The notes under the pieces were generated by a model. The model searched no databases and was not told the DNA's origin. It saw only the letters and a list, made by a program, of their open reading frames with translations. Positions 26,948 to 35,792 of a DNA stretch of 60,286 nt are shown in pieces. The DNA is from Oscillospiraceae bacterium. GTDB lineage: Bacteria > Bacillota > Clostridia > Oscillospirales > CAG-272. The stretch spans positions 1 through 60,286 of the forward strand of contig SVRK01000007.1 in NCBI GenBank assembly GCA_015064855.1. The letters are read 5' to 3'. How positions within the stretch are numbered: position 1 is the first letter of the stretch; each line of letters opens with the position of its first letter. A program made the translations under genes and the position numbers.

Positions 26948-28750
26948 ATGGCAAAAAATAGACTTATTGGCGATTATCCTGTAATTGGTATTCGTCCTAC
27001 AATTGACGGTCGTCGCGGTGTGCTCAAGGTTAGAGAATCACTTGAGGACCAAACAATGAACATGGCAAAGGCAGCAGCTAAATTGTTTGAGGAAAACCTT
27101 AAATATTCAAATGGTGAGCCTGTAAAAGTAGTTATTGCTGACACAACAATCGGTAGAGTAGCAGAGGCGGCTGCTTGTGCTGACAAATTTAAAAAAGCAG
27201 GCGTTGATATCACATTGACAGTTACGCCTTGTTGGTGCTATGGCTCAGAAACAATGGATATGGACAAAAATACAATTAAGGGCGTATGGGGCTTTAACGG
27301 AACTGAAAGACCTGGCGCAGTTTATCTTGCTGCAGTTTTGGCTTCTCACGCACAAAAAGGACTTCCTGCATTTGGTATTTATGGACACGATGTTCAAAAT
27401 ATGGACGAGTCCGATAAAATTCCCGAGGACGTTGCAGAAAAGCTACTTCGCTTTGGTCGTGCAGCAGTAGCGGCAGCTACTATGAGAGGTAAGTCATATC
27501 TCCAAATTGGTTCAATCTGTATGGGTATCGGCGGCTCAATTATTGATACTGCATTTATCGAGGAATATCTCGGTATGAGAGTTGAGTCTGTTGACGAGGT
27601 TGAGGTTATCAGAAGAATGTCTGAGGGCATTTATGATGAGGCCGAGTTCCAAAAGGCACTCGCTTGGGCTAAGGAAAAATGCAACATCGGTTTTGATAAG
27701 AATCCTGTTGATTTACAGCTTACAAAGGAGAAGAAGGAAGAGCAATTTGAGTTCGTTGTAAAAATGGCTTGCATTATAAAGGACTTAATGAATGGCAATC
27801 CTAATCTACCAAAGGGCTGTGAAGAGGAAATGGTTGGTCACAATGCAATCGCAGCTGGATTCCAAGGTCAAAGACAATGGACAGACTTCTATCCAAACTG
27901 TGACTTCCCAGAGGCTATGCTTAATACTTCATTCGACTGGAATGGAGCAAGAGAGCCATACATATTAGCTACCGAAAACGACGTATTAAATGGCCTTGGT
28001 ATGTTATTTATGAAATTGCTTACAAATAGAGCACAAATGTTTGCTGACGTTAGAACATATTGGAGCGGAGAAGCAGTTAAGAGAGCTACCGGTTATGATA
28101 TTGAAGGCAAGGCAAAGGATGCTAACGGCTTTATTCACCTAATTAACTCAGGTGCTTGTTGTCTTGATGCGAATGGTGCTGTTAAGGATGAAAACGGAAA
28201 CGGCGTTATGAAGGAATGGTACAACATGACTGACGCAGATTGTGATGCAGTTATGGCTAATACAACTTGGAATATGGCTGACCTTGGTTACTTCCGTGGT
28301 GGCGGATATTCATCAAGATTTGAAACAAAGGCTGAGATGCCTGCAACAATGATTAGACTTAACCTTGTTAAGGGTCTTGGTCCTGTTCTTCAAATTGCAG
28401 AGGGCTGGACAGTTGATCTTCCACAAAAGGTTTCTGATACACTTTGGGCAAGAACTGACTATACATGGCCATGCACTTGGTTTGCTCCACGCTGTGATGG
28501 CAAAGAGGGTAGCCCGTTTAAAACTGCATATGAGGTTATGAACAACTGGGGTGCTAACCACGGCGCTATTAGCTATGGTCACATCGGTGCGGATCTTATT
28601 ACACTTTGTTCAATTTTGAGAATTCCTGTATGTATGCATAACGTTCCGGATGAAAAGATTTTCCGTCCTGCCGCTTGGAATGCCTTTGGTATGGATAAGG
28701 AAGGTCAAGATTATCGCGCTTGTCAAGCATACGGACCTATGTATAAATAA
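26948..28750 (+). CDS. fucI: L-fucose isomerase
   Basis: FucI interconverts L-fucose and L-fuculose and uses Mn2+. The protein of 600 residues is full length (E. coli 591). It begins [35 protein letters not shown] in register with FucI, has [14 protein letters not shown], and near residues 190-205 [10 protein letters not shown]. The metal ligands Glu and Asp are expected in [19 protein letters not shown] (about 297-315) and the His in the C-terminal [12 protein letters not shown]. It is followed by a nucleotidyltransferase gene 17 bases downstream; no fuculokinase or fuculose aldolase is adjacent. FucU is encoded 11 kb away. Confidence 0.96.
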   Translation: MAKNRLIGDYPVIGIRPTIDGRRGVLKVRESLEDQTMNMAKAAAKLFEENLKYSNGEPVKVVIADTTIGRVAEAAACADKFKKAGVDITLTVTPCWCYGSETMDMDKNTIKGVWGFNGTERPGAVYLAAVLASHAQKGLPAFGIYGHDVQNMDESDKIPEDVAEKLLRFGRAAVAAATMRGKSYLQIGSICMGIGGSIIDTAFIEEYLGMRVESVDEVEVIRRMSEGIYDEAEFQKALAWAKEKCNIGFDKNPVDLQLTKEKKEEQFEFVVKMACIIKDLMNGNPNLPKGCEEEMVGHNAIAAGFQGQRQWTDFYPNCDFPEAMLNTSFDWNGAREPYILATENDVLNGLGMLFMKLLTNRAQMFADVRTYWSGEAVKRATGYDIEGKAKDANGFIHLINSGACCLDANGAVKDENGNGVMKEWYNMTDADCDAVMANTTWNMADLGYFRGGGYSSRFETKAEMPATMIRLNLVKGLGPVLQIAEGWTVDLPQKVSDTLWARTDYTWPCTWFAPRCDGKEGSPFKTAYEVMNNWGANHGAISYGHIGADLITLCSILRIPVCMHNVPDEKIFRPAAWNAFGMDKEGQDYRACQAYGPMYK

Positions 28751-28767
28751 TTTTCGAGGGTATAGAT

Positions 28768-29685
28768 ATGAAGAAAACAGCATTAGTTATTATGGCTGCC
28801 GGTATAGGCTCACGCTTTGGCGGTGGTATTAAACAGCTTGAGCCACTTGGCCCTAATGGTGAGGTTATAATGGAGTATTCCATTCACGATGCTTTAGAGG
28901 CTGGCTTTAATAAGGTAGTATTTATCATTAGAAAAGAGATGGAGGACTACTTTAAAGAGGTTGTTGGAGATAAGATTTCCGGCATTTGTGAGGTAGCATA
29001 TGCTTACCAAAATATAGACGATTTACCAGCCGGATTTGTAAATCCTGAAGGAAGAACAAAGCCTTGGGGAACAGGTCAAGCAATTCTTGCTTGCAAGGGC
29101 ATTGTAAATGAACCGTTTATGGTTATCAACGCTGATGACTATTACGGAAAAGAGGGCTTTAAGGCAATTCACGAATTCTTAGTAAACGACCAGCCTGTAA
29201 TTAAAAAATATAATTTCTGTATGGCAGGCTTTATTATTAAAAATACATTAAGTGAAAACGGTGGAGTTACTCGCGGTGTTTGTGCAGTTAATGATGACAA
29301 ATATTTAACGAATTGCGTTGAAACAGGCAACCTTGTTAAAACTGCTAAGGGCGCTGGTATTGCAAATGACGATGGCACTGTTACCGAAATAGATCCTAAT
29401 ACATATGTTTCTATGAATATGTGGGGGCTTACACCTGACTTTATTGACGTTTTAGAGGGTGGATTTGTAAAGTTTCTTTCAGACCCTAACCTAAATAAGC
29501 TCAAGGGAGAATATTTACTCCCAGGTGTTATTGGCGAGCTTGTTACAACAGGTGAGGCATCAGTTAAGGTTCTTGAAACTAATGACAGATGGTTTGGTGT
29601 AACATATGGTGAGGATAAATATTCTGTAAAAGAAGAGTTTATCAAGCTTCACGCCAATGGTACATATGCAAAAACATTATATTAA
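28768..29685 (+). CDS. Sugar-phosphate nucleotidyltransferase family protein
   Basis: A GT-A fold nucleotidyltransferase of 305 residues. It starts TALVIMAAGIGSRFGGGIKQLEPLGPNGE, containing the GxGxRx(n)K nucleotide-binding loop, and has INADDYYGKEGF at about residues 112-123, where the Asp pair binds the metal. The C-terminal 60 residues (VKVLETNDRWFGVTYGEDK) resemble dTDP-glucose pyrophosphorylase-like proteins. The nucleotide and sugar are unknown. It shares an operon with fucI, so activation of a sugar derived from fucose or a companion glycan is possible but unproven. Confidence 0.8.
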   Translation: MKKTALVIMAAGIGSRFGGGIKQLEPLGPNGEVIMEYSIHDALEAGFNKVVFIIRKEMEDYFKEVVGDKISGICEVAYAYQNIDDLPAGFVNPEGRTKPWGTGQAILACKGIVNEPFMVINADDYYGKEGFKAIHEFLVNDQPVIKKYNFCMAGFIIKNTLSENGGVTRGVCAVNDDKYLTNCVETGNLVKTAKGAGIANDDGTVTEIDPNTYVSMNMWGLTPDFIDVLEGGFVKFLSDPNLNKLKGEYLLPGVIGELVTTGEASVKVLETNDRWFGVTYGEDKYSVKEEFIKLHANGTYAKTLY

Positions 29686-29689
29686 TAAA

Positions 29690-29727
29690 CAAAAAGCACT
29701 CGATTTTGAGTGCTTTTTAATTTTTTT
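29690..29727 (+). terminator. Terminator of the fucI operon
   Basis: AAAAAGCACTC / GAGTGCTTTTT followed by a T-rich tail. Confidence 0.85.
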
Positions 29728-29755
29728 GAATAAAATTAATTTGTTTGTATATAAT
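29726..29755 (+). promoter_or_regulatory. Promoter of the Met-rich helical protein gene
   Basis: TTGAAT, 18-base spacer, consensus TATAAT. Confidence 0.5.
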
Positions 29756-29777
29756 ACCTAAAAAAAGAGGTGATAAA

Positions 29778-30215
29778 ATGAGAGAAGATACAATTAAACT
29801 TTTAAAAGAATGTAATTCCGGCATTACAATGGGAATGTCATCCATCAATAACGTTTTGCCGTACGTAAAGAACCAACATATGAAAAGTGCGTTGATGTCC
29901 TGCAAGGAAAAGCATGCAAAGCTTGGCGAAAAAACACATAGGGCTCTTGCAAGCTATGATGAAAGCAGAAATCCTCCGCATATGATGGCAAAGCTTATGG
30001 CAGATATGAAGGTCAAGGCGCAAATGATGATGACGATGGACTCAAAGGACCGACAAATTGCAAGCTCTATGACAGACGGATGCAATATGGGTATAAAATC
30101 CATTTACAAAAATCTTAATAAATATAATGAAGCAGATAATGATTCAAAGTCAATAGCAAACGATTTGATAGGTGCAGAACAGGAATTGAGAACAGAGTTA
30201 AGACAATTTTTATAA
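29778..30215 (+). CDS. Methionine-rich helical-bundle protein, unknown function
   Basis: A soluble 145-residue protein predicted to be almost all helix, in a ferritin-like or DUF2383-like four-helix pattern. Fifteen of the residues are Met, with a cluster MMMTM near residue 85 and HMMAKLMADM just before it; there are also three Cys and several His. This could suit oxidant scavenging or soft-metal binding, but no defined motif confirms either. The ATG at 29778 follows AGAGGTGAT; an in-frame ATG 11 codons upstream has no ribosome site. It has its own promoter and terminator. Confidence 0.7.
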   Translation: MREDTIKLLKECNSGITMGMSSINNVLPYVKNQHMKSALMSCKEKHAKLGEKTHRALASYDESRNPPHMMAKLMADMKVKAQMMMTMDSKDRQIASSMTDGCNMGIKSIYKNLNKYNEADNDSKSIANDLIGAEQELRTELRQFL

Positions 30216-30224
30216 AATTAAATT

Positions 30225-30252
30225 AACGAGCGATTTTTCGCTCGTTTTTTAA
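30225..30252 (+). terminator. Terminator after the Met-rich protein gene
   Basis: ACGAGCGA / TCGCTCGT with TTTTTT. Confidence 0.85.
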
Positions 30253-30259
30253 TATTAAC

Positions 30260-30288
30260 TTGACAAAATAGTTATTTATAGTTATAAT
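30260..30288 (+). promoter_or_regulatory. Promoter of the InlB/LRR lipoprotein gene
   Basis: Full consensus TTGACA-17-TATAAT, 32 bases before the start. Confidence 0.85.
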
Positions 30289-30319
30289 TATATTAATAGC
30301 GAAAATTCTAGGAGAAAAA

Positions 30320-31246
30320 ATGAAAAAAGCGTTAATATTTTCAGGAATTATAATATTTATTGTTTTATGCTTTACTTCTTGTAAATACACTGTTGATTTT
30401 GATGAAAATGGTGGAGACTATAAGCCTCAAAGCATAGAGGTTAGTTATGACAAATTTTATTCACTCCCCATTCCGCAAAAAGCGGGATATAAGTTCTTGG
30501 GATGGTTTTATAATGACGAAACAACCCCAATTGATATTTCAGGTAACTGGCCGTTCAAAGAAGATGTAACTCTTGTTGCAAAATGGGAATATATGGAATA
30601 TAGAATATATTATAATTTGAACGCTCCGGGAGAAGATATAAATAAGATTTTCCCGAATAGAGTAGAGGGATACAATTCTGATACGCCTACGTTTAAAATA
30701 GAGAATCCAAAAAGAAAAGGACAGATTTTTTTACATTGGGTGGATGAATCAGGTAATATTTACGAAGAGTATATTGTAGAGCAGGGTACCAATAAAAACA
30801 TTGAGTTAACTGCTGTTTGGTGGAACTTTGAGGAGGCAGGAGTTATATATAAATATAACGAGGCTCAAGATACCCTCTCGGTTAGAACCTATAACGGATC
30901 CGGTATAGATGAAATAATTATTCCGTCTGAGTTACATGGTAGAAAAGTAACAACTATTTCTGTGGGAGCATTCCAAGCTTTGGGTGAAAAGGTTGCAAAC
31001 CAAGAAAGAGTATATCGTGTTTATTTACCAAGTAGTATAACTTTAATAGAAAAAAATGCATTTAACCGTTGTAATAATATTAAGGTTGTTTTAGATGTAA
31101 AGAGCAATGACAATTATCTTGAATTAGCCAGTGAATGGATAGAGAAGGTTGTTATTGTAGAAGAGGGTAACAAAAATTTAGCAGATGTTATACTCTTGAA
31201 ACGTCCGATGATTGATTCGAGTGAATACGTAAAAATTGAAGAATAA
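30320..31246 (+). CDS. Surface lipoprotein with InlB-type B repeats and a leucine-rich repeat
   Basis: A 308-residue exported lipoprotein. The signal peptide ends in the lipobox FTSC (Cys at about 21). Residues 22-90 are a typical InlB B-repeat (Listeria-Bacteroides repeat): VDFDENGGDYKPQSIEV...AGYKFLGWFYND...ITLVAKW-like ending VTLVAKWEYM. A diverged second repeat spans 92-170 (RIYYNLNAPG...LTAVWWNF). Residues about 195-265 form a BspA-like LRR_5 segment (IIPSELHGRKVTTISVGAFQAL...YLPSSITLIEKNAFNRC). Such domains mediate surface binding in gut Clostridia. It is monocistronic with a consensus promoter. Confidence 0.85.
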   Translation: MKKALIFSGIIIFIVLCFTSCKYTVDFDENGGDYKPQSIEVSYDKFYSLPIPQKAGYKFLGWFYNDETTPIDISGNWPFKEDVTLVAKWEYMEYRIYYNLNAPGEDINKIFPNRVEGYNSDTPTFKIENPKRKGQIFLHWVDESGNIYEEYIVEQGTNKNIELTAVWWNFEEAGVIYKYNEAQDTLSVRTYNGSGIDEIIIPSELHGRKVTTISVGAFQALGEKVANQERVYRVYLPSSITLIEKNAFNRCNNIKVVLDVKSNDNYLELASEWIEKVVIVEEGNKNLADVILLKRPMIDSSEYVKIEE

Positions 31247-31249
31247 ACA

Positions 31250-31283
31250 AAAGGGATTTAAGGCAAGCTTAAATCCCTTTTTA
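31250..31283. terminator. Bidirectional terminator between the LRR lipoprotein and sigF
   Basis: AAGGGATTTAAG / CTTAAATCCCTTTTT with T tracts on both strands, between converging genes; it overlaps the sigF stop codon. Confidence 0.8.
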
Positions 31284-32000
31284 TGATAGCTTTTTTCGCA
31301 AGGCTTCAAATATCTTTTTTTCCTCTCGCGAGATTTTTACTTGTGTTAAGCCCAACATTTTAGCTGTATCTTGCTGTGAATATTCTTGTAAATATCGCAG
31401 GGTTATAATTTTGCGCCATAGCGATGGTAGAGAATGGATGGCTTGAGCAAGAGCAATAGAGTCAATTTTTATATCTATTTCATTTGTATTACTAGGCAAG
31501 GTATTTTCAAGCGTGAATCCTTCATCCTCGCCATTTAATGATGCGGATAGAGAATTAACGGATGCGGTTGCTTCTAGAGCTAAAACGGCCTCATTAGGCG
31601 TTAAATTGCAAATTTTAGACAACTCTTCAATTTTTGGCTCTTTTCCGTACTCTAAAATGTAACGCTCACGTTCTTTATTTAAAAGGGCACTTTGTTGCTT
31701 GTAAACACGACTGACTTTAATAAGTCCGTCATCACGAATAAACCTCTTTATTTCTCCTATTATGAGAGGGACGGCATATGTTGAAAAAACCGTACCCTTT
31801 GATATGTCAAAGCTTCTAATTGCTTTTAGCATGCCCATTGAGCCTATTTGTACCAAATCCTCATATTCAACTCCGCGGTCTTTAAATCTTAAAGCTATTG
31901 AACGTACAAGCCCAAGATTGTTTTCTATTAATTTTTCCGTTGCACTTGAATCTCCGTTTACAGCTAATATTAATAGTTCATTATTATTTTTATAATCCAT
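31281..32000 (-). CDS. sigF: Forespore sigma factor F
   Basis: The first compartment-specific sigma factor of sporulation, active in the forespore and held inactive by SpoIIAB. The 239-residue protein has region 2 (EKLIENNLGLVRSIALRFKDRGVEYEDLVQIGSMGMLKAIRSFD), RFIRDDGLIKVSR in region 3 and the region 4 helix-turn-helix LQEYSQQDTAKMLGLTQVKISREEKKIF. It is the third gene of spoIIA, 2 bases after spoIIAB. The order spoIIAA-spoIIAB-sigF distinguishes it from sigB or sigG. Confidence 0.95.
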   Translation of the reverse strand: MDYKNNNELLILAVNGDSSATEKLIENNLGLVRSIALRFKDRGVEYEDLVQIGSMGMLKAIRSFDISKGTVFSTYAVPLIIGEIKRFIRDDGLIKVSRVYKQQSALLNKERERYILEYGKEPKIEELSKICNLTPNEAVLALEATASVNSLSASLNGEDEGFTLENTLPSNTNEIDIKIDSIALAQAIHSLPSLWRKIITLRYLQEYSQQDTAKMLGLTQVKISREEKKIFEALRKKLS

Positions 32001-32002
32001 TT

Positions 32003-32431
32003 TTATCCAAGCTTTTTACTCATAAGAACTCGTACGCCTTCACCTTTTTTGGAGTATACGTCAAGCTTGTCCATAAAGGTACTCATGACAGCAAAGCCCA
32101 TACCGCTTCTTTCTCCGGACGTGTCGGTTGTGAACAAGGGGGTCATTGCCTCGTTTACGTTTTCAATTCCACATCCCTTATCCTTTATTTCTATAACCAC
32201 AGTTCTATCGGAATAATATTTAACTCCTATGTATATAATTCCGCTATTATATTTATATCCGTGGACAATTGCATTAGTAACCGCCTCTGAAACAGCACAT
32301 TTGATATCGGAAATTTCCTCTATTGTAGGATTTAATTGTGCTACAAAGCAAGCAACACAGCTTCTTGCTACGCTCTCGTTTACTGATAGGGAGGGTAGAT
32401 ACAATTTCATATTGTTTTCACTATGCCTCAT
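32003..32431 (-). CDS. spoIIAB: Anti-sigma F factor, serine protein kinase
   Basis: SpoIIAB binds sigma F and phosphorylates SpoIIAA. It has a GHKL ATPase fold: N box SDIKCAVSEAVTNAIVHGYK at about residues 45-64, G1 box EIKDKGCGI, and the lid plus G2 region ERSGMGFAVMSTFMD. A length of 142 is usual. The ribosome site GGAGGT lies inside the end of spoIIAA and precedes three in-frame ATG codons; the third (32431) has the best spacing of 7 bases and is chosen. The overlap implies coupled translation of antagonist and anti-sigma factor. Confidence 0.95.
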   Translation of the reverse strand: MRHSENNMKLYLPSLSVNESVARSCVACFVAQLNPTIEEISDIKCAVSEAVTNAIVHGYKYNSGIIYIGVKYYSDRTVVIEIKDKGCGIENVNEAMTPLFTTDTSGERSGMGFAVMSTFMDKLDVYSKKGEGVRVLMSKKLG

Positions 32432-32750
32432 CATCATTACCTCCTTCGATTTTCATAAGTCTTTTTATTCCTGCCAAATCTAAAATTTTTGAAACGCTGG
32501 GAGCAGGCTTGATAATTCTAAATTCAGCTCCTAAATCAGTTGCAACTGTATATCTACCTAGAATTAATCCTAGCCCCGAGGAATCCATAAATTCTACCGC
32601 ACTTAAATCTAAAAGTATTAAAATAGGCTTTTTTTCAAAGATTTCATGGTCTATTTTTTCTCTTACTGCCTTTGCGCTATGATGGTCGATATCACCAATG
32701 ATTTTCGACGTTAATATCTTGTTTTCGTATATAAATTTGACCTTTTCCAT
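32421..32750 (-). CDS. spoIIAA: Anti-sigma F factor antagonist
   Basis: A STAS-domain protein that, when dephosphorylated, frees sigma F from SpoIIAB. The 109 residues include the phosphorylation site FMDSSGLGLILGRY with Ser57/Ser58, preceded by ILILLDLSAVE. It is the first gene of spoIIA. Upstream (to about 32860 on this strand) no confident sigma-H promoter could be read: the region shares space with the opposite-strand promoter of the GH20-like gene. Confidence 0.95.
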   Translation of the reverse strand: MEKVKFIYENKILTSKIIGDIDHHSAKAVREKIDHEIFEKKPILILLDLSAVEFMDSSGLGLILGRYTVATDLGAEFRIIKPAPSVSKILDLAGIKRLMKIEGGNDDEA

Positions 32751-32854
32751 GTAGCTTCACCATCCTTTTTAGGTAGTATATTATTTAAAGTACAAAAAGT
32801 TTGTCACAATATGTAAGAATAAAATAAAAAACCATCGACACCCTTTGATATTTC

Positions 32855-32883
32855 TTGACATAGAATTTAAGTTATTGTATAAT
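32855..32883 (+). promoter_or_regulatory. Promoter of the GH20-DUF368 operon
   Basis: Full consensus TTGACA-17-TATAAT, 30 bases before the start. Confidence 0.85.
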
Positions 32884-32912
32884 ATAAGAAGAATAAAAAA
32901 TAGGAGGCAATT

Positions 32913-34607
32913 ATGCTTTTAATTCCACAAGTAAAATCGATAAAAGAAGGAAAAAAAAGAGAAATCAAAGGATATAAATTCGTTTTTCCTAACGATGCTG
33001 ATTCAAGACTTATAAAAACAGCTCAAAAAGCACCTGTTGGAGATTACGAGGTGCAATTTCAAATAGGCAAAGAGGAGCTTGACGAATATAGAATTGTTTT
33101 TGACGATATAATAAAAGTAGAGGCAAAGGGTGTAAAGGGTGCTTTTTATGCTGTTCAAACCCTGCGTCAAATTGCTAAAAACGGATATGTTGATGCAAGC
33201 GAAATCTGTGATGCTCCTGATTTAGAGGTTCGCGGATACTATTTTGATATTACAAGAGGAAGAATTCCTACTATTGAAACTCTGAAGAATTTAGTTGATA
33301 ACCTTGCATACTATAAGGTTAATATGCTTCAGCTTTACGTTGAGCACGTTTTCCCGTTCAAGGAGTATGATGGTATTTATCAACGTACAGGCTACATAAC
33401 ACCTGATGAGCTTAAGGAAATTGATGCATACTGTAAGGAAAACTTTATTGATTTCGTTCCGTCCCTTTCTTGCTTTGGACATTTATATGAGCTTCTTGAA
33501 AGCGAGAAATATAAGCATCTTTGCGAGCTTACCGATGATGAGCATAAAACTCATTTTTGGCAGAGAAGAATGGCACATCATACAATAGATGTTTCAAATC
33601 CGGAAAGCATTGAGCTTATAAAGAGCTTAATTGACCAATTTATGCCTTGCTTTACAAGTAAATATTTCAATATTTGCTGTGATGAAACATTTGACCTTGG
33701 CAAGGGTAAAAACCAAGGCAAGGACCCTGCTGTTTTATTTACAGATTTTGTAAAGCAAATAGTTGAATATGTAAGATCAAAGGGCAAAACTCCAATGATG
33801 TGGGGCGATGTTATCGAGCATATAGAGCCTCTAGGAGACGATATTATTTTTCTCAACTGGGGATACTCACCAAACGAAAAGCCGGACAGAATTTACAACC
33901 TTAAAAATGCAAACAAAACACAAATAGTTTGTCCCGGTATAAATGGTTGGACATCTCTTTGTGAAAGAGTAAAGGATTCTGTACCTAACATTACAAAAAT
34001 GGCAAGCTACGCATATGAGGCTAATGCAAAGGGCCTTATGAACACCAACTGGGGCGATTACGGGCATATTGCACCTATTGAGGCTTGTATGTATGGTACT
34101 ATATTTGGTTGCGCTAAGGCTTGGAACGCTACATACGAATATCCTCTGTTTGACGAGAGCATTGATTTGTTGTATTACGGCTATCAAGGCGCAGCAAAAA
34201 TGCTAAAAACAATAGATACTGCTCATCGCGTTGTTTACTGGTATTGCCTTGTTGTTGATTATTCAAACGAAGCTTTTAAAACAGACATTATGTGGGCAAG
34301 AATAGCAGAGCCTGATGAGCTTGAGGCTGCTTACTATGAAATTGAAGATATTATCCCTTATTTACAAGGCACAAAATGGGAAAATGAGCGTGCAAGAGAA
34401 GCATTGTTGATTGTAGCTATGGGTGCTCAATATATGATTTCAATGCTGTTTTCAAAGCAAACAGGCGAGAAGCTTGGTGTATTTTTCTCCGACATTGAAG
34501 AATGGATAAAGGAATATGCAAAGCTTTATTTAAAAGAAAGCAAAGAGGGAGAATTAAAGGAATTTATAAAGGTGTTCTATTATCTTGCTCAAAAATACAT
34601 TAAATAA
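32913..34607 (+). CDS. Glycoside hydrolase family 20-like beta-N-acetylhexosaminidase
   Basis: A 564-residue predicted exo-hexosaminidase. The N-terminal about 110 residues match the zincin-like GH20b domain (YEVQF...GVKGAFYAVQTLRQI), then the TIM barrel begins at VRGYYFDITRGRIPT. The catalytic Asp-Glu pair of GH20 substrate-assisted catalysis is at residues 257-258 in NICCDETFDLG, and a conserved-looking WGD follows in PMMWGDVIEH. There is no signal peptide, so it acts in the cytoplasm on imported oligosaccharides such as mucin or chitobiose fragments. It is cotranscribed with a DUF368 gene 11 bases downstream. Confidence 0.85.
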   Translation: MLLIPQVKSIKEGKKREIKGYKFVFPNDADSRLIKTAQKAPVGDYEVQFQIGKEELDEYRIVFDDIIKVEAKGVKGAFYAVQTLRQIAKNGYVDASEICDAPDLEVRGYYFDITRGRIPTIETLKNLVDNLAYYKVNMLQLYVEHVFPFKEYDGIYQRTGYITPDELKEIDAYCKENFIDFVPSLSCFGHLYELLESEKYKHLCELTDDEHKTHFWQRRMAHHTIDVSNPESIELIKSLIDQFMPCFTSKYFNICCDETFDLGKGKNQGKDPAVLFTDFVKQIVEYVRSKGKTPMMWGDVIEHIEPLGDDIIFLNWGYSPNEKPDRIYNLKNANKTQIVCPGINGWTSLCERVKDSVPNITKMASYAYEANAKGLMNTNWGDYGHIAPIEACMYGTIFGCAKAWNATYEYPLFDESIDLLYYGYQGAAKMLKTIDTAHRVVYWYCLVVDYSNEAFKTDIMWARIAEPDELEAAYYEIEDIIPYLQGTKWENERAREALLIVAMGAQYMISMLFSKQTGEKLGVFFSDIEEWIKEYAKLYLKESKEGELKEFIKVFYYLAQKYIK

Positions 34608-34618
34608 AGGAATTAATA

Positions 34619-35557
34619 ATGGAATTAAAATATAAAAGCTTTAAAGAGGTTTTTATTAATGTAATAGTAGGCATTTTTATCGGTCTTTCTGTAATTGTAC
34701 CGGGTATTAGTGGCTCTACTATGGCTATTACTATGAAGGTTTACGATAAGGGAATGTATGCCTTTTCTCACATATTTAAAGAATTTAAAAAATGCTTTTT
34801 ATATGCGCTTCCTGTGCTTTTTGGCATAGGTGTTGGCTTCTTTGTTGGTGTTCTGGGTGTTCAGCTTCTTTTGAGTTATTTTCCTTTCATAACAATTTGC
34901 TTCTTTATGGGGCTTATGATTGGTACTTATCCTGTTATTTTCAAAGAAGTAAAGGGAGAAAAAATCAATGCTAAAAGAGGCATACTTGTTGTGCTTGGCT
35001 TTATAATGCCTATTGCGTTTTCACTTGCTTCAGTTTTTATGGGCGGTGGTACCAACACACTTGAAAATCTCAATTTCGGGCATTATGTATTGTTCTTTAT
35101 TATGGGCGTTTTGATTTCCGTTACCCAGCTTGTACCAGGGCTTAGCGCAACGGTGCTTATGATGATATTCGGCTATTATACAGCGCTATTGGGTGGACTG
35201 CATTTAGACCTTTTGCAGAACATCCCTAAGCTAATGGTTTACGTTACTATGGGTGTTGGATTTTTAATTGGTGTTTTTGCATTTTCCAAGGGAATAGAGC
35301 AAATTCTTTTAAAGGCAAGAAAGTCGTTTTTCTTCTTGGTAACGGGCATTTCAGTTGGTTCGGTTATCTCGGTTTTTGTTGGAAACGAATGTGTTGAAAT
35401 ATATAAGGGATGGGATTTTCCGTCACTTCTTATTGAAATTTTCCTTGGCATTACAGTTCTTCTTTCCGCCTTCGCAATATCCTTCATATTGACCAGATAT
35501 ACAGAGAAAAGAGAAAACGAAATGCAAGCGCAAAACGAGGAAAAATTTGACATATAA
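34619..35557 (+). CDS. DUF368 membrane protein, probable undecaprenyl phosphate translocase (PopT family)
   Basis: A 312-residue protein with about nine spans. It has the family hallmarks GLSVIVPGISGSTMAI at residues 22-37 and the internal repeat LISVTQLVPGLSATVLMMIFGYY at about 165-187, which are the paired re-entrant segments of DUF368. Members have been shown in other bacteria to return undecaprenyl phosphate, the lipid carrier for cell-wall sugars, to the cytoplasmic face. The C-terminal tail is short and charged. The gene follows the GH20-like gene in one operon and is succeeded by the SAM riboswitch. Confidence 0.88.
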   Translation: MELKYKSFKEVFINVIVGIFIGLSVIVPGISGSTMAITMKVYDKGMYAFSHIFKEFKKCFLYALPVLFGIGVGFFVGVLGVQLLLSYFPFITICFFMGLMIGTYPVIFKEVKGEKINAKRGILVVLGFIMPIAFSLASVFMGGGTNTLENLNFGHYVLFFIMGVLISVTQLVPGLSATVLMMIFGYYTALLGGLHLDLLQNIPKLMVYVTMGVGFLIGVFAFSKGIEQILLKARKSFFFLVTGISVGSVISVFVGNECVEIYKGWDFPSLLIEIFLGITVLLSAFAISFILTRYTEKRENEMQAQNEEKFDI

Positions 35558-35585
35558 AAAATAATTAAAAATTTTTAAAAAGGTA

Positions 35586-35614
35586 TTGCATTATTTAAAA
35601 GTATATGCTATACT
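35586..35614 (+). promoter_or_regulatory. Promoter of the SAM riboswitch-metK transcript
   Basis: TTGCAT, 17-base spacer, TATACT, 22 bases before the aptamer. Confidence 0.7.
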
Positions 35615-35636
35615 TGTTTCGCTAAAATAAATATAT

Positions 35637-35719
35637 CTTATCAAGAGTAACGGAGGGACAGGCCCTGTGAAGTTACGGCAACCTATCGTGCGACAAGGTG
35701 CCAATTCCGAGAGATGAGA
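35637..35719 (+). ncRNA. SAM-I riboswitch (S-box leader)
   Basis: CTTATCAAGAG, GGAGGGACAGGCCCTGTGAAG, CGGCAACC and the closing GAGATGAG are the S-box landmarks in order. They make the four-helix junction that binds S-adenosylmethionine. The third arm is short. It precedes metK, the most common target of this family. Confidence 0.97.
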
Positions 35720-35734
35720 CTTAATAAAAAGTAT

Positions 35735-35762
35735 CAGCCCGCGGAAGACAGCGGGCTTTTCT
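35735..35762 (+). terminator. S-box attenuator before metK
   Basis: AGCCCGC / GCGGGCT with TTTTC, 30 bases before metK. It is expected to form when SAM is bound. Confidence 0.85.
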
Positions 35763-35792
35763 TATGAGTTATCTTGATATATAGGAGAAAAA

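Noticed and set aside
32751..32854. Sigma-H promoter for spoIIAA
   Set aside because: No convincing AGGA...GAAT pair at proper spacing could be found on the minus strand, so none is reported.
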